Below are positions 35,561-45,944 of a stretch of 64,000 bases of DNA, in pieces. The stretch is from Sellimonas caecigallum (lineage in GTDB: Bacteria > Bacillota > Clostridia > Lachnospirales > Lachnospiraceae): assembly GCF_019754295.1 (NCBI RefSeq), contig NZ_VIRV01000005.1, forward strand, positions 62,001 to 126,000, in the 5' to 3' direction. The notes beneath the pieces were generated by a model. That model had not been told where the DNA came from and searched no databases. It saw nothing but the letters and a program-made list of their open reading frames with translations. A program made the position numbers and the translations under genes. Numbering within the stretch: the first letter of the stretch is position 1; each line of letters begins with the position of its first letter.

Positions 35561-36361
35561 TTACGGCAGCTTATTGACCGGTTTCAGGTCGATAACCTGC
35601 TTCAACCTCATGTACCACGGCGCACTCGATGTCCAATTGTAAAACGGCATGTCATGTCCGTTATTGTCTTTGTAAATTTCCTGCAAAATCCTCATCTGAT
35701 CCGAATTCGTAAGTGCTACAATCCGATTCCCGTCAAAGTAGTATACCGTTGCGTTACCGTCAACTTTAAACATACATTTCATTTCTGATTCTTCCTTTCT
35801 TTCTGATATGTCTTCTTTGATTTCTTTATTCAGGATCCCTTCTACAATCGCCTTGGCACATTTCTTCGCATTCCAGTGATCCGCATCGTCTTTATCATCC
35901 ACAAAGCAGCACTCCACAAGAAGTGCCGGGGAGTTTGTATTTGCAAGCACGTAGAGATCTGTATCATATTTTGTTCCCCTGTTCCGGATACCAAGCTCCC
36001 TTGCGATATTGGCACAGATGCGGTCGGAAATCGCCTTCGTCCTTGTATCATAATTCCAGACTTCTGTCCCGCCGGTGCTCTTATCCCCTTTGTAGTCGTT
36101 TCGGCCGCTGTTGAGATGGATGGATATGTCAAGCGCCACGCTGTGCTGGTTGCATTTTGCAACAATCTTCTGCAAACATCCATCTTTTGTAGTATTGACT
36201 TCACAAGTACAATCATAAACCGTGTGTCCTTCGGCCCGGAGAAGCCGGATGACCTCGTCTTTCACGATCCGATCTTCAACGGATTCCTTCAGGATGCCCA
36301 CGGCTCCGGAAGCCCCTTTCCCCTGTGGGCAATGCCCTGCATGTACGTTGTAGACTGCCAT
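35561..36361 (-). CDS. Phage endolysin, N-acetylmuramoyl-L-alanine amidase (Amidase_3)
   Basis: 266 residues. The N-terminal domain (1 to about 180) is a zinc amidase: His in VHAGHCPQG, Glu in LKESVED, His in ISIHLNSGR and Glu in LLVECCFVDD. It cuts the bond between muramic acid and the stem peptide. After a charged linker (KEDISERKEESE) the last 73 residues (MKCMFKVDGNATVYYFDG onward) look like a separate wall-binding domain. An internal ribosome site precedes that domain. Immediately downstream of the holin (2-base gap). Confidence 0.92.
   Translation of the reverse strand: MAVYNVHAGHCPQGKGASGAVGILKESVEDRIVKDEVIRLLRAEGHTVYDCTCEVNTTKDGCLQKIVAKCNQHSVALDISIHLNSGRNDYKGDKSTGGTEVWNYDTRTKAISDRICANIARELGIRNRGTKYDTDLYVLANTNSPALLVECCFVDDKDDADHWNAKKCAKAIVEGILNKEIKEDISERKEESEMKCMFKVDGNATVYYFDGNRIVALTNSDQMRILQEIYKDNNGHDMPFYNWTSSAPWYMRLKQVIDLKPVNKLP
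35780..35797 (-). promoter_or_regulatory. Internal ribosome-binding site inside the endolysin gene
   Basis: AAGGAAG (35797-35791) lies 8 bases before an in-frame ATG (35782) that starts the C-terminal domain. Some clostridial and enterococcal phage endolysins make a free wall-binding domain this way; the layout here fits the same mechanism. Confidence 0.6.
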
Positions 36362-36363
36362 GA

Positions 36364-36837
36364 TTACTCCTCCTTGTCTTTATTTTCCTGATTCACTACT
36401 TTATCCGCGACCTCCAGCCCTTTCACAAGGATTGTCGGCACATTGTATCCTGCTTCCACAAAATTCTCCAGAATGGATCGAATCTCATTGATAATCAAAG
36501 AAGCCAGGACGAACCAGCCAAGAAGAGTCGTCACGCCTAAATCAATTCCAATCGCCTTCCCAATCTCAATAAAAACAGCGGATGCTCCAAACGCAACCAT
36601 GATCATCAGCCAGTATCCCAGCTTTTTCAAAACGCCTTTCCATCCGGCCATCGAGTTTTCTCTTCCTGCCATTCGGCTTTTCATCCAGCCAGTCATCCAA
36701 TCTGCCACGTTGAGCAGCAAGAATGCCACAAAAAGAATCCAGTGTTCTCCTAAAACATAAGAAAGGATAGCCACAATTGTTCCTACCACTACATTGTATG
36801 CATCAATAAATGTTTCCGCAAAATTCATTTTTTTCAT
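36364..36837 (-). CDS. Phage holin (toxin secretion / phage lysis holin family)
   Basis: 157 residues. Hydrophobic helices at about 12-48, 73-98 and 103-125 with the family motifs LLNVADWMTGWMKSR and GWKGVLKKLGYWLMI, the phage_holin_4 pattern. It forms membrane lesions that release the endolysin. ATG at 36837 follows GGAAAG; the open frame extends upstream to 37050 but those residues are not holin-like. Next to endolysin as expected. Confidence 0.9.
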   Translation of the reverse strand: MKKMNFAETFIDAYNVVVGTIVAILSYVLGEHWILFVAFLLLNVADWMTGWMKSRMAGRENSMAGWKGVLKKLGYWLMIMVAFGASAVFIEIGKAIGIDLGVTTLLGWFVLASLIINEIRSILENFVEAGYNVPTILVKGLEVADKVVNQENKDKEE

Positions 36838-36881
36838 ATCCTCACTTTCCTTTCCAGTATAGTAATCTATGCACAAAAATA

Positions 36882-36898
36882 AGACCGGTTCACGGTCT
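36882..36898 (-). terminator. Hairpin between the tail region and the lysis genes
   Basis: AGACCG and CGGTCT with a 5-base loop, followed on the minus strand by TATTTTTG. It lies 25 bases after the exported protein gene and before the holin, so it may reduce lysis-gene expression in the late transcript. Confidence 0.6.
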
Positions 36899-36922
36899 CG
36901 CTCTAATCTCCATATATGCCTT

Positions 36923-37426
36923 TTATCCCAAATGTAACTGATTGTGACTGATTTCCTCCGGTTCACTCCAGTCGGACACGTTTCCATCCTTATCCACCGA
37001 CCGTACACTAACCGTTCCGCCAGCAATACATTTTGCCAAAAACTCGTCATCTTTGCCGTATCTCAAAAGGCCGGCAACCGTCTCCCTGTAAGTCTTGCTT
37101 GTACCATCTTTTTTGGTTACGACCACATCATAGTGGTCTGCACCCTCTACCTCAGTCCAACTTGCTCTCAAGTGATCAGGCAGAAAGCTGTATACGCCAT
37201 TGTGGCGGTAGGATGCGTCTGTAATCTCCGGCGTTTCCAACTTCTGAGCGGTTTCTGGCTGCGTCTCCTGTGTACGGTGCGACCAGTTAAACCACTGCGC
37301 CCATGTACTACGCCACCCAAACCAGCTGTGTGGTCTGTCTGCTGCCTTTGTGGTAAGTGGAGTAGCTGCTACTAATACCACCGCCAATGCTGCGGCAATG
37401 ATTCCTTTTCTCTTCTTTCTTTTCAT
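36923..37426 (-). CDS. Exported phage protein with fibronectin-III-like domain
   Basis: 167 residues. A signal peptide (MKRKKRKGIIAAALAVVLVA, cleavage after TKAA) is followed by a Trp-rich stretch (SWFGWRSTWAQWFNW) and a domain resembling fibronectin type III (LRASWTEVEGADHYDVVVTK, VSVRSVDKDGNVSDWSEPEE). A secreted protein between tail and lysis genes could alter the lysogen surface or assist lysis. AGGAGG sits 7 bases before the ATG. Confidence 0.7.
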   Translation of the reverse strand: MKRKKRKGIIAAALAVVLVAATPLTTKAADRPHSWFGWRSTWAQWFNWSHRTQETQPETAQKLETPEITDASYRHNGVYSFLPDHLRASWTEVEGADHYDVVVTKKDGTSKTYRETVAGLLRYGKDDEFLAKCIAGGTVSVRSVDKDGNVSDWSEPEEISHNQLHLG

Positions 37427-37436
37427 AATGTTCCTC

Positions 37437-38101
37437 CTATTCTGCGTCTTCCCACGCCTGCGGGTATTCGTCCGGGCTGAAATTGGTGTCTTGCACACAC
37501 TTCTGGATAGACCTGTCCGTCCATATCATGTATTCCCCGGACTTGTACATGTCATGTGCCCCGGTTGGAGCTTCCCACGGCAGAGCGTATTCCGCTTTCC
37601 GGCTATGCCAAGGCTTCCAACAAGTCGGTGTGTCTATCGTCCAGTCCTGCTGTACAGTGCCGTCATAAGACAAGATACACTCTTTCGGATATCCTGTTTC
37701 CGGGTGTGTGGCAATCTCTCCGACATCGTGTTGCTTATTTTGTACATAGGTCGGTATCAACGCCATGCACTGAATACCCAGCGTCTTGTCTTCGCTCTCT
37801 GCAATTTGTGCCAGTACCGCCTGCGTCTGGATTTCCTGTATAGCCGATGTTGGGTCTGGCTGGGCTGGTTTGATTTCCCAGGACTGTACAATTTTGTCTT
37901 CCTGCTCCTGCCATGTAGGCGCTGCCTGTTGTGTCTGCGTGGATACTGTAGGAGCTTCGGTTGTCTCCACATCTTTGTAGCCCTGTGACCGGAGAGTTTC
38001 ATCCGGTGGGTTGAAGATTGTCCTACCGTCTACAATGATTTTTCTCGGAGCATATGAGAGGGCCCCGTTTTTCAATTTTGCTAAAATTTTAATACACCTC
38101 A

Positions 38102-38102
<1 letters not shown>
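37437..38102 (-). CDS. Phage tail-tip protein with chitin-binding-like C-terminus
   Basis: 221 residues. The N-terminus (LSYAPRKIIVDGRTIFNPPDETLRSQGY) is the short conserved segment seen in many baseplate-associated phage proteins. The middle is Gln/Ala/Thr-rich. The C-terminus (EAPTGAHDMYKSGEYMIWTDRS, FSPDEYPQAWE) resembles carbohydrate-binding modules of the CBM5/12 type, suggesting glycan binding. The start is a GTG overlapping the upstream stop without a clear ribosome site, so it is probably translationally coupled. Confidence 0.7.
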
Positions 38103-39307
<1,205 letters not shown>

Positions 39308-39308
39308 C

Positions 39309-40718
39309 CTACGTCTCACCGACAGCCACCCCCTTGATATAAGCCACGCCTTCCAAAATACTGACCTCGTATTTCATATTGGCTTCAATACTGTACGCAT
39401 CAGACAGCACGTCATTCAGTGTGAGCGTTGTGGCTGTGGCTCCAGAAGTGAAGAAGAAATGGTACTCATTCGCAATATTGGAATTGCTCGGAGTCGCCAG
39501 TGTCACAGTGAGGCTCGCCATTTCCGGAAATATATACAGCTTATTTGGATCAAGGGTAACGGTTGTATCGGTGTTCTGCATTTCTTGACGAAGAATGTCT
39601 GCGGAACCGCCGGTACTTTCCGGATATGTTGGCACAAACAGTTGCCCTGTTTCTGGGTCTACCGCTACAGGTACGTCTTCATCTGTTTTTGATATCGCTT
39701 TTCCGCCTCCGAGCTGTGTGTTTGACATGATTGGGAGAGTATAGCCTCCGCCGCCAGCATCTTCTCCGGGATCGCCCTTTTCTCCTTTCGGGATCCCCAG
39801 ATTAAGCACTGGATTCTCTGCCGTCCCGGTCATGCTTGCTGTTGCCTGCTGCCCGGGTTCAAGCGTCTGCACTGTTCCGATCTGGATGTTAGGTGTTGCT
39901 CCTTTTTCTCCCTTCGGTCCCTGAGGACCTTGCTCGCCAGTATCTCCTTTCGGTCCCTGCGCTCCGTCCTTCCCCGCAGGTCCGACGGGACCCTGCGGTC
40001 CGGTTTCGCCTGCTGGACCCTGCGGTCCGGTTTCTCCGGTATCTCCTTTGTCACCCTTTTCTCCTTTCAGGGCTGACAGCTGCACCAAATCTGTCCATGA
40101 TTCGTCTCCCTTATACCGCCACTGGATTGCTGTCCCGTTGTTCTGTATTTCGATTTCACGCCCATCTTTTCCAGGTGTTCCTCCTCCACCGCCGCCGGCT
40201 TTCAGCTCGTCAATCGACGCCCAGATCTGTGCCAGCGCGTCGGGATTGCTCTCTGCGACCATCTGTGTGCTTTTCAGTCCGACAAGGCAAGTACAGTCTG
40301 TATTGATCGTTGTATTCCACCGATTCTTGTCCGGGTCTTCGGATTCGTCCCCTGGTTTAATCGCTCCAAAAGCAATCTGGATGCTGCCTTTATACTTTGT
40401 GACATTTTCTTCTAGTAACCACGAGAAAGTAATATCATCTCCGTCAATCTCCATGTCTCCAATATGGTATGCGTCCGGATCGCCGTTTGCATTTTGGTAA
40501 TTGATAAAGAGCTGATATCCCTGAGATAAATCCTGATTGTCTCCTACAATCTTCGGACACCGGAAGTACAATCTTTCGACTCTTTTATCGTTCTCTACAC
40601 CCAGCATCTGATATTCCGGAGGGATTGTAATCAATCTGGTCTCTGGATCGATCGTACAGTACGTGCCATCTTCCGAAATCGGTTCTTCCATTGTGGCAAG
40701 TAGTTCTTCTGCTGTCAT
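39309..40718 (-). CDS. Baseplate upper protein (BppU-like) with collagen-like repeats
   Basis: 469 residues. The N-terminal 150 ([35 protein letters not shown]) are a BppU-like domain that docks on the baseplate. A glycine-rich hinge is followed by Gly-X-Y triplets (about residues 215-275) that should form a trimeric collagen-like shaft. The C-terminal 100 residues are beta-rich and probably the tip. AGGAGG is 6 bases before the ATG. Works with the neighbouring tail-tip proteins in host recognition. Confidence 0.85.
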   Translation of the reverse strand: MTAEELLATMEEPISEDGTYCTIDPETRLITIPPEYQMLGVENDKRVERLYFRCPKIVGDNQDLSQGYQLFINYQNANGDPDAYHIGDMEIDGDDITFSWLLEENVTKYKGSIQIAFGAIKPGDESEDPDKNRWNTTINTDCTCLVGLKSTQMVAESNPDALAQIWASIDELKAGGGGGGTPGKDGREIEIQNNGTAIQWRYKGDESWTDLVQLSALKGEKGDKGDTGETGPQGPAGETGPQGPVGPAGKDGAQGPKGDTGEQGPQGPKGEKGATPNIQIGTVQTLEPGQQATASMTGTAENPVLNLGIPKGEKGDPGEDAGGGGYTLPIMSNTQLGGGKAISKTDEDVPVAVDPETGQLFVPTYPESTGGSADILRQEMQNTDTTVTLDPNKLYIFPEMASLTVTLATPSNSNIANEYHFFFTSGATATTLTLNDVLSDAYSIEANMKYEVSILEGVAYIKGVAVGET

Positions 40719-40732
40719 GTTATCCCTCCTTA

Positions 40733-41038
40733 TCAATCCTGTCTTATAAGTGTTTTATTGGTTTTGATCAAGAACCCCTGTTTCATCCCGGTGCATTGCA
40801 CATAAAAACGACTATGCATCAATACCTCTGGAGGTATCTCACACATACCATGTCTCAGCATCACTGCATACTCCTTTCCGTTCGCCCAAAAGGAGGCCGC
40901 AATCTTGCAGCCATTCCACTCGGAGGAAAAATTAAACTGTGCGCTGAGATATCCAACACTGCCACGGACAAGGCCAGAAAAATCCCCATCTTTCTGCATC
41001 GTCTGGCCTTCGACTTTAAATTTCAGTATTCGTTTCAT
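40733..41038 (-). CDS. Small phage tail protein of unknown function
   Basis: 101 residues, beta-rich (VGYLSAQFNFSSEWNGCKIAASFW, MCEIPPEVLMHSRFYVQCTG). I know similar proteins between tail-tip and baseplate genes in Clostridia phages but no function. The start overlaps the end of the tail-tip gene by 23 bases and has GGAGG upstream. Confidence 0.7.
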   Translation of the reverse strand: MKRILKFKVEGQTMQKDGDFSGLVRGSVGYLSAQFNFSSEWNGCKIAASFWANGKEYAVMLRHGMCEIPPEVLMHSRFYVQCTGMKQGFLIKTNKTLIRQD

Positions 41039-44000
41039 TCGTTTCTGCCTCCTGTGGATTTGTCGTCTTGGTATACAAGAGCGTCACATAACACGCCGTA
41101 AAATTGGCATTTGTTCCGGCCTGCACGATCAGCTGGGTCTTAGTAAGGATCCAGCTTACCTGCTCATTGATCAGTTTTGCGACGCGCGGAAACGGAGCGA
41201 TCATGCCGTTGCTGGCCATTAAAAAGCTACCGGCCGGATCCACCCAGATCACATTTACGTTCTGGATTCCGTGATTGATGGTCTTGTCCGCTCCGGATAT
41301 CGCTCCTACATTGATGGTTTTCTTGTACAGCCTGCTGCCGAACCACATTTTGTTAGTCATTTCTTCCTCTCCGGAATAACTGATAGCATCATTAAGATTG
41401 CTGATCTGCAGCTTGGTATCATCCGGCAAGTTGCCAAACACCCTACCCATATTTCGGCCATTGTAGTACAGCGTCTTGTTGATATCCACGCCGTCGGAAT
41501 AGATATTCATGATTTCATCGCCATGACTATCAATGATGTGAAATGCATATGCAAGCGCAAGCTCCAGCGATGTGCGGGAGGATAATCCGCCAATGTGTGA
41601 TCCCCTCAGGCTTCCGGCAAATGTCTCAACTTCGTTAGTATAGTCGTAAAAATCAATCTGGTTTTCTAGGATTTCTATTGCTTTCTTATCGTCCACCTTG
41701 TTTGTGATCTTTCCGGATATGACTTCCCCTAATACTGCTGTGATAGCTGATAACGTCTCCGCCTCGATGTTGCGGGCAGAAAAATAGTACATCTGCCACT
41801 CTGATCCATCCCATTGATAGATGGCGTTCTGCACGTATCCTCCGGATGTCCCGGTGTTGCGCCACAACATCCCCACAAATGGTTTTTCCGGCTCCGAATC
41901 CGAGCTGTATGTCCCAGGTATTTCTTTTGAGTTATATGTAACTGGCAATGTCATCTCCTGGTATTTCCCGGAAAATGCATCTGTATCCATATCATATTGC
42001 CTGTAAGCTGAGATTTTTACAAACTCCGCATCCTTGTTTGCGTTGGATGTTATAAGCGTTTTTAGGTTTGACGATGACGTCCATTCCCAAAATACAGCCC
42101 ATTCTCCGTTTACATATTGCTCTGCCTGCGCATAGGCGGATATTTGCTCTCTTTCCTTTCCGCCTTCCTGGGAATAGAAAGTAAAGTCCACCCTGTCCGG
42201 CTCAAATCCATCTGCGGATCTTTTTAAGTTCGGCACGGTAGATTCAATAATGTAGGATACGCCGTCTGCCCCTGGAAGACCATCTTGCCCATCATTTCCA
42301 GGCTGCCCATCTGCACCCTTTATCTTGCTCCACGCGTAATCAGACGGATCATTACTGTCCGCCTGAATATAATCTGTATACTGTCCGATGTAGTCGCGAT
42401 CGCTGTCCGTTGTCGAAAAATCCGTTCGTCCATCTGCACTATTGGCGTAAGCAATATGCAGGTAAGGCGTTTTTCCATCTGCCCCGTTTTTCCCAGGGAT
42501 ACCATCTTCCCCGTTTGCTCCGTCTGCACCTTTGATTTTGCTCCATCTGTAGTCATCTGGATTTTGACTATCAATGATGTTGTCGTCCACATACATTCCA
42601 ATATAACTTCTATTGGAATCAGAAACCGAAAAATCTGTATGTCCATCTGTGCTGTTGGAATAAGCAATATGGGTATAGCTGCTCTTTCCATCCGCCCCCG
42701 GATTACCAGGCAAGCCTTGCTCGCCTTTTTCTCCTTGCAATCCTTGCAATCCTTGTGGGCCGCGTTCTCCTTGAATTTTTGACCAGGTATAATCCTCTGG
42801 TCTATTGCTGTCCATTTCTGTAAAGTCCGTATACTGTCCAAACCAACTTCCCGGATCTTCCCCGTTGTTTCCAGTAAAAGTAAATCCTCCATCATTAGAG
42901 TATTTTACATGTATATAAGATGTACGTCCGTCTTCCCCTGGTTTTCCAGGAGTCCCTTGTGGTCCCTGAATGCTTCCAACGTTTTCCCAATTTGACCCAT
43001 TCCACACGTAGAGATCTCCCGAAACTATGTATGCATCCCCTAGATTGCCAGTAGGATGCTCCTGATTCAGCTCTTCTTCTGTTTCATAGCTTCCAAGGAT
43101 CCTAACCGATGTTCCGTCTTCCCCGTCTTTTCCGTCCTCGCCCTTTTGGCTTACACTGTATGCCGTAGTCTTACTGCCATCGGAATAGGTAGTTTCCGTC
43201 CTGGTCCATAAAAATTTTCCGGCCGGCAGCTCCGGGATGTCTAAGGACCATTCCCCTGTCGGCGGCTCTGTGCCGGAATCTCCAACCTGGTAAGACACCA
43301 CAGATCCCTTAACGGATACAATCTGATCTCTGATTTGCTCCATGATCTTGCTGATATCGTCGGCCGGATTGGCCGTCAAAATCTTATAATTGGCCAGTAC
43401 ACCCGTATCCTGTCCCTTGACAGAGTAGTGGTTCGTCACACTCTGGATCCGCGCAGATAAGTAGACCTTTTCCGCGAACCGGTTATCCGCAATCTGGATC
43501 GTGTCCCCGATATCTGCTCTGAGATCGTACAGGTTTGCTTCATAGGATACCTTCTTGTCACAACGGCTCTTTAATTCGGTAAGGCCGCGGTTAAACAACT
43601 CCTGTGCATTGTCGGTATCATACTCAAACGTGCCGTTGATATAGCCGTCAAACTCTCCCTGCCCTTCGTAGTTCCACGCCCTAAATCGGGACCATTTTTT
43701 TCGGGCCTCCCGGCTGTAAATTCGGACGTCTCCTTTCGGAGTAAAGAAATCCCCGTCATCATACTCGACGGTAGAGATATCCGTCCGGACTCCATCTACC
43801 TCTTTTCCGTAGCATCGTACACAGGTTATGAGATCCTCGATACTTCCTGACTTGCTCAGTGAGATCAGGTTAATCCCGTCCACAAAGCGCTGCTGCGTCT
43901 TGTCTTCTCCAAGTGTCTTATAGATGTTGATTTCCTGTTTTGTGACCTTGCCACCTTTCATCTCGATGGCAAACTCGCACTCCGCGTCAAAGGCATTACA

Positions 44001-44480
44001 TACGTCCCCGATTCGGGTAAGCTGGCTGTCCGTGGTACCCTCATACTTTGTGGAACGCTGGTATCCGGCCACCTCATTGACGCCGATCTCCCAGCCAGAG
44101 TCCAGCAAAACCGGAGCCAGTGTATCAGCGATGGTCTTTGGATTGCCTGTGTAGTCCCACGGCACCGCCGTCTCATTGATAAGGTCAATCCCAATATCTT
44201 CGCAGTGGACATCCCAGGATTCATCCCCTTCCACGGCCATGATCGTATAGAGCCGGTCTTTTCCGTACTTGTCCCGGAAAGCGATATAATTCCCTTCCGT
44301 GATATACACCGCGTCCGGATGTCTCGGATCCACGGAAAAATCGTATGTTCCGATAGCGCAGTCGTTTGTGATCGCAATGGTCTGCCCGCCGCTGCTGTCA
44401 TCAATAGGCAGGGACTTGATCAGATCTGTGGACGCGGTACACAGCACATGCATGTCCCGTCCGATGATATACCATATCAT
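41016..44480 (-). CDS. Phage tail-tip protein (Tal-like) with repeated collagen-like modules
   Basis: 1154 residues. The N-terminal 370 form the tail-hub domain of the prophage endopeptidase-tail (Tal/gp44-like) family: MIWYIIGRDMHVLC, VHCEDIGIDLINETAVPW, YEANLYDLRADIGDTIQIAD. The middle (about 420-780) has at least three copies of a module of about 65-70 residues (YTHIAYSNSTDGHTDF ... YRWSKIKGADG) joined by collagen-like Gly-X-Y stretches. The C-terminal part resembles other tail fibre ends. Probably binds the host and triggers DNA release. Confidence 0.88.
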   Translation of the reverse strand: MIWYIIGRDMHVLCTASTDLIKSLPIDDSSGGQTIAITNDCAIGTYDFSVDPRHPDAVYITEGNYIAFRDKYGKDRLYTIMAVEGDESWDVHCEDIGIDLINETAVPWDYTGNPKTIADTLAPVLLDSGWEIGVNEVAGYQRSTKYEGTTDSQLTRIGDVCNAFDAECEFAIEMKGGKVTKQEINIYKTLGEDKTQQRFVDGINLISLSKSGSIEDLITCVRCYGKEVDGVRTDISTVEYDDGDFFTPKGDVRIYSREARKKWSRFRAWNYEGQGEFDGYINGTFEYDTDNAQELFNRGLTELKSRCDKKVSYEANLYDLRADIGDTIQIADNRFAEKVYLSARIQSVTNHYSVKGQDTGVLANYKILTANPADDISKIMEQIRDQIVSVKGSVVSYQVGDSGTEPPTGEWSLDIPELPAGKFLWTRTETTYSDGSKTTAYSVSQKGEDGKDGEDGTSVRILGSYETEEELNQEHPTGNLGDAYIVSGDLYVWNGSNWENVGSIQGPQGTPGKPGEDGRTSYIHVKYSNDGGFTFTGNNGEDPGSWFGQYTDFTEMDSNRPEDYTWSKIQGERGPQGLQGLQGEKGEQGLPGNPGADGKSSYTHIAYSNSTDGHTDFSVSDSNRSYIGMYVDDNIIDSQNPDDYRWSKIKGADGANGEDGIPGKNGADGKTPYLHIAYANSADGRTDFSTTDSDRDYIGQYTDYIQADSNDPSDYAWSKIKGADGQPGNDGQDGLPGADGVSYIIESTVPNLKRSADGFEPDRVDFTFYSQEGGKEREQISAYAQAEQYVNGEWAVFWEWTSSSNLKTLITSNANKDAEFVKISAYRQYDMDTDAFSGKYQEMTLPVTYNSKEIPGTYSSDSEPEKPFVGMLWRNTGTSGGYVQNAIYQWDGSEWQMYYFSARNIEAETLSAITAVLGEVISGKITNKVDDKKAIEILENQIDFYDYTNEVETFAGSLRGSHIGGLSSRTSLELALAYAFHIIDSHGDEIMNIYSDGVDINKTLYYNGRNMGRVFGNLPDDTKLQISNLNDAISYSGEEEMTNKMWFGSRLYKKTINVGAISGADKTINHGIQNVNVIWVDPAGSFLMASNGMIAPFPRVAKLINEQVSWILTKTQLIVQAGTNANFTACYVTLLYTKTTNPQEAETNETNTEI

Positions 44481-45944
44481 TTATATCCACCTCTCTCTGT
44501 ATTTGATGGTAACATCCGGGATTTGGGCAAAGTCGGATGTTAAAATTCCAATCGTGTGCTGCCCTGGCGGCAGCATCAGTGTCTTGCTCCCCATATCTAC
44601 CACATCAGTGTTGTACACGCCATTAATGTACAGCTTGCCAGTCTCTCCTTCCATCTCCAGCTCGTCTCCTGCAGAAAAGTAATTTGGAATATCCTCCCAT
44701 TTATCTACATTGTGCCGGACAATATTGATCGCCCGGAAAAAGTTATTCCGCATTGCCACTCGCTCTCCGTATTGAGCTGCATACCATGTAATCTTGGCCA
44801 ACTTTGCACCCGGAAGTTCTGCCTCGAAGCTCTTGTTGATGTCGGCATAAGAAAACCGCACCGTAATCGTGGCGCCGATCTTCTCTACTACAACACAAGG
44901 GCCATTGTCTCCACGGCCCGTAACGTAAAAATCATCTGTGTTTTTCACTGTCCACATGCGCTGCTGCCCAATATACACAGCCATATCAGAGCTGTTTTTG
45001 TTTGGATTATTATCCTCAAAAACTACAGACACAATAATATTGTCGTCCTCATCCGAAAAGGTCACGCTCTGATGCCCTACGCCCGCCTCCGGAGAGGAAG
45101 CGCCGTCTGCGTTAAAGTCAAATCGCCAGGTTGCGCGCCAATTGGTCGGCAACCCTCCAGACATGGATGCCAGATCCTTAGAGATAGATGCGCCGTGCCA
45201 ACTGTCCCCGGCTGCATAAGTGGATACATAAGCATAACCCTCATTTTCAGATTCTTGGTTGTACTTGATGGTTCCGACCTGATCTCGTTTTGGAGTGACC
45301 GGAGGCGTAACGCCAACATTTTGCCGCCAGCCACGATCGACGTTAAAATGATCATCAAAAAGCTGTATGGACTCATCGTATGTTTCTCCGTCTACCTCTT
45401 CGGTATGTCCAATTTGATAGTAACGGTCTCCCAGTACAAGTGCAAAATAGCCGTTATCAGATTTCATAATGACATCAAAAGAGATGGGAACTGCTTCCGT
45501 CCCGTTATTTTCTACCGTAATTGTTTTTGATCCATTATTCTGAGCTGTAACTTCTGCGATAGAGTACGCCACTCCTTCTGGCACTAACCACTCGATTACT
45601 CCGCTTCCGTAGTACAAAACTTCTTCCATATCCAGAGATCCGGTCGGGATCGCATAGTATACTTTGGATGGCGTGCATCCAAAAACAAGGGGTTTTGGTT
45701 CATCCACATTCAGGATTTTCATAAGCGCATCATATTTTTCTTCGATAGATTCCCCGCTTATTTCAAATGGCATCGGAATTATTTTTGATTTATATGTAGT
45801 ATACTGAAAAATGCTTCCTCGCCTATCTCCTCCAAGGTCAAGTAAAGTGGGTTCCCATTCTGCCCCCACTCTTGGAGTAAATCCGGATAGCACTTTGATA
45901 TACGTGTTCAATTCTTGATCATTAAACTTTACAGACAGGCTCAC
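44481..45944 (-). CDS. Distal tail protein (Dit / siphovirus tail component)
   Basis: 487 residues. The N-terminal region (LNTYIKVLSGFTPRVGAEWEPTL, IIPMPFEISGESIEEKYDAL, LVFGCTPSKVYYAIPTGSLD) is the Dit ring domain that joins tail tube and tip. The long C-terminal extension contains a beta-sandwich (about residues 225-420) similar to carbohydrate-binding insertions of evolved Dit proteins. GTG start behind AGAGG, overlapping the tape-measure stop by 4 bases. Confidence 0.87.
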   Translation of the reverse strand: MSLSVKFNDQELNTYIKVLSGFTPRVGAEWEPTLLDLGGDRRGSIFQYTTYKSKIIPMPFEISGESIEEKYDALMKILNVDEPKPLVFGCTPSKVYYAIPTGSLDMEEVLYYGSGVIEWLVPEGVAYSIAEVTAQNNGSKTITVENNGTEAVPISFDVIMKSDNGYFALVLGDRYYQIGHTEEVDGETYDESIQLFDDHFNVDRGWRQNVGVTPPVTPKRDQVGTIKYNQESENEGYAYVSTYAAGDSWHGASISKDLASMSGGLPTNWRATWRFDFNADGASSPEAGVGHQSVTFSDEDDNIIVSVVFEDNNPNKNSSDMAVYIGQQRMWTVKNTDDFYVTGRGDNGPCVVVEKIGATITVRFSYADINKSFEAELPGAKLAKITWYAAQYGERVAMRNNFFRAINIVRHNVDKWEDIPNYFSAGDELEMEGETGKLYINGVYNTDVVDMGSKTLMLPPGQHTIGILTSDFAQIPDVTIKYRERWI

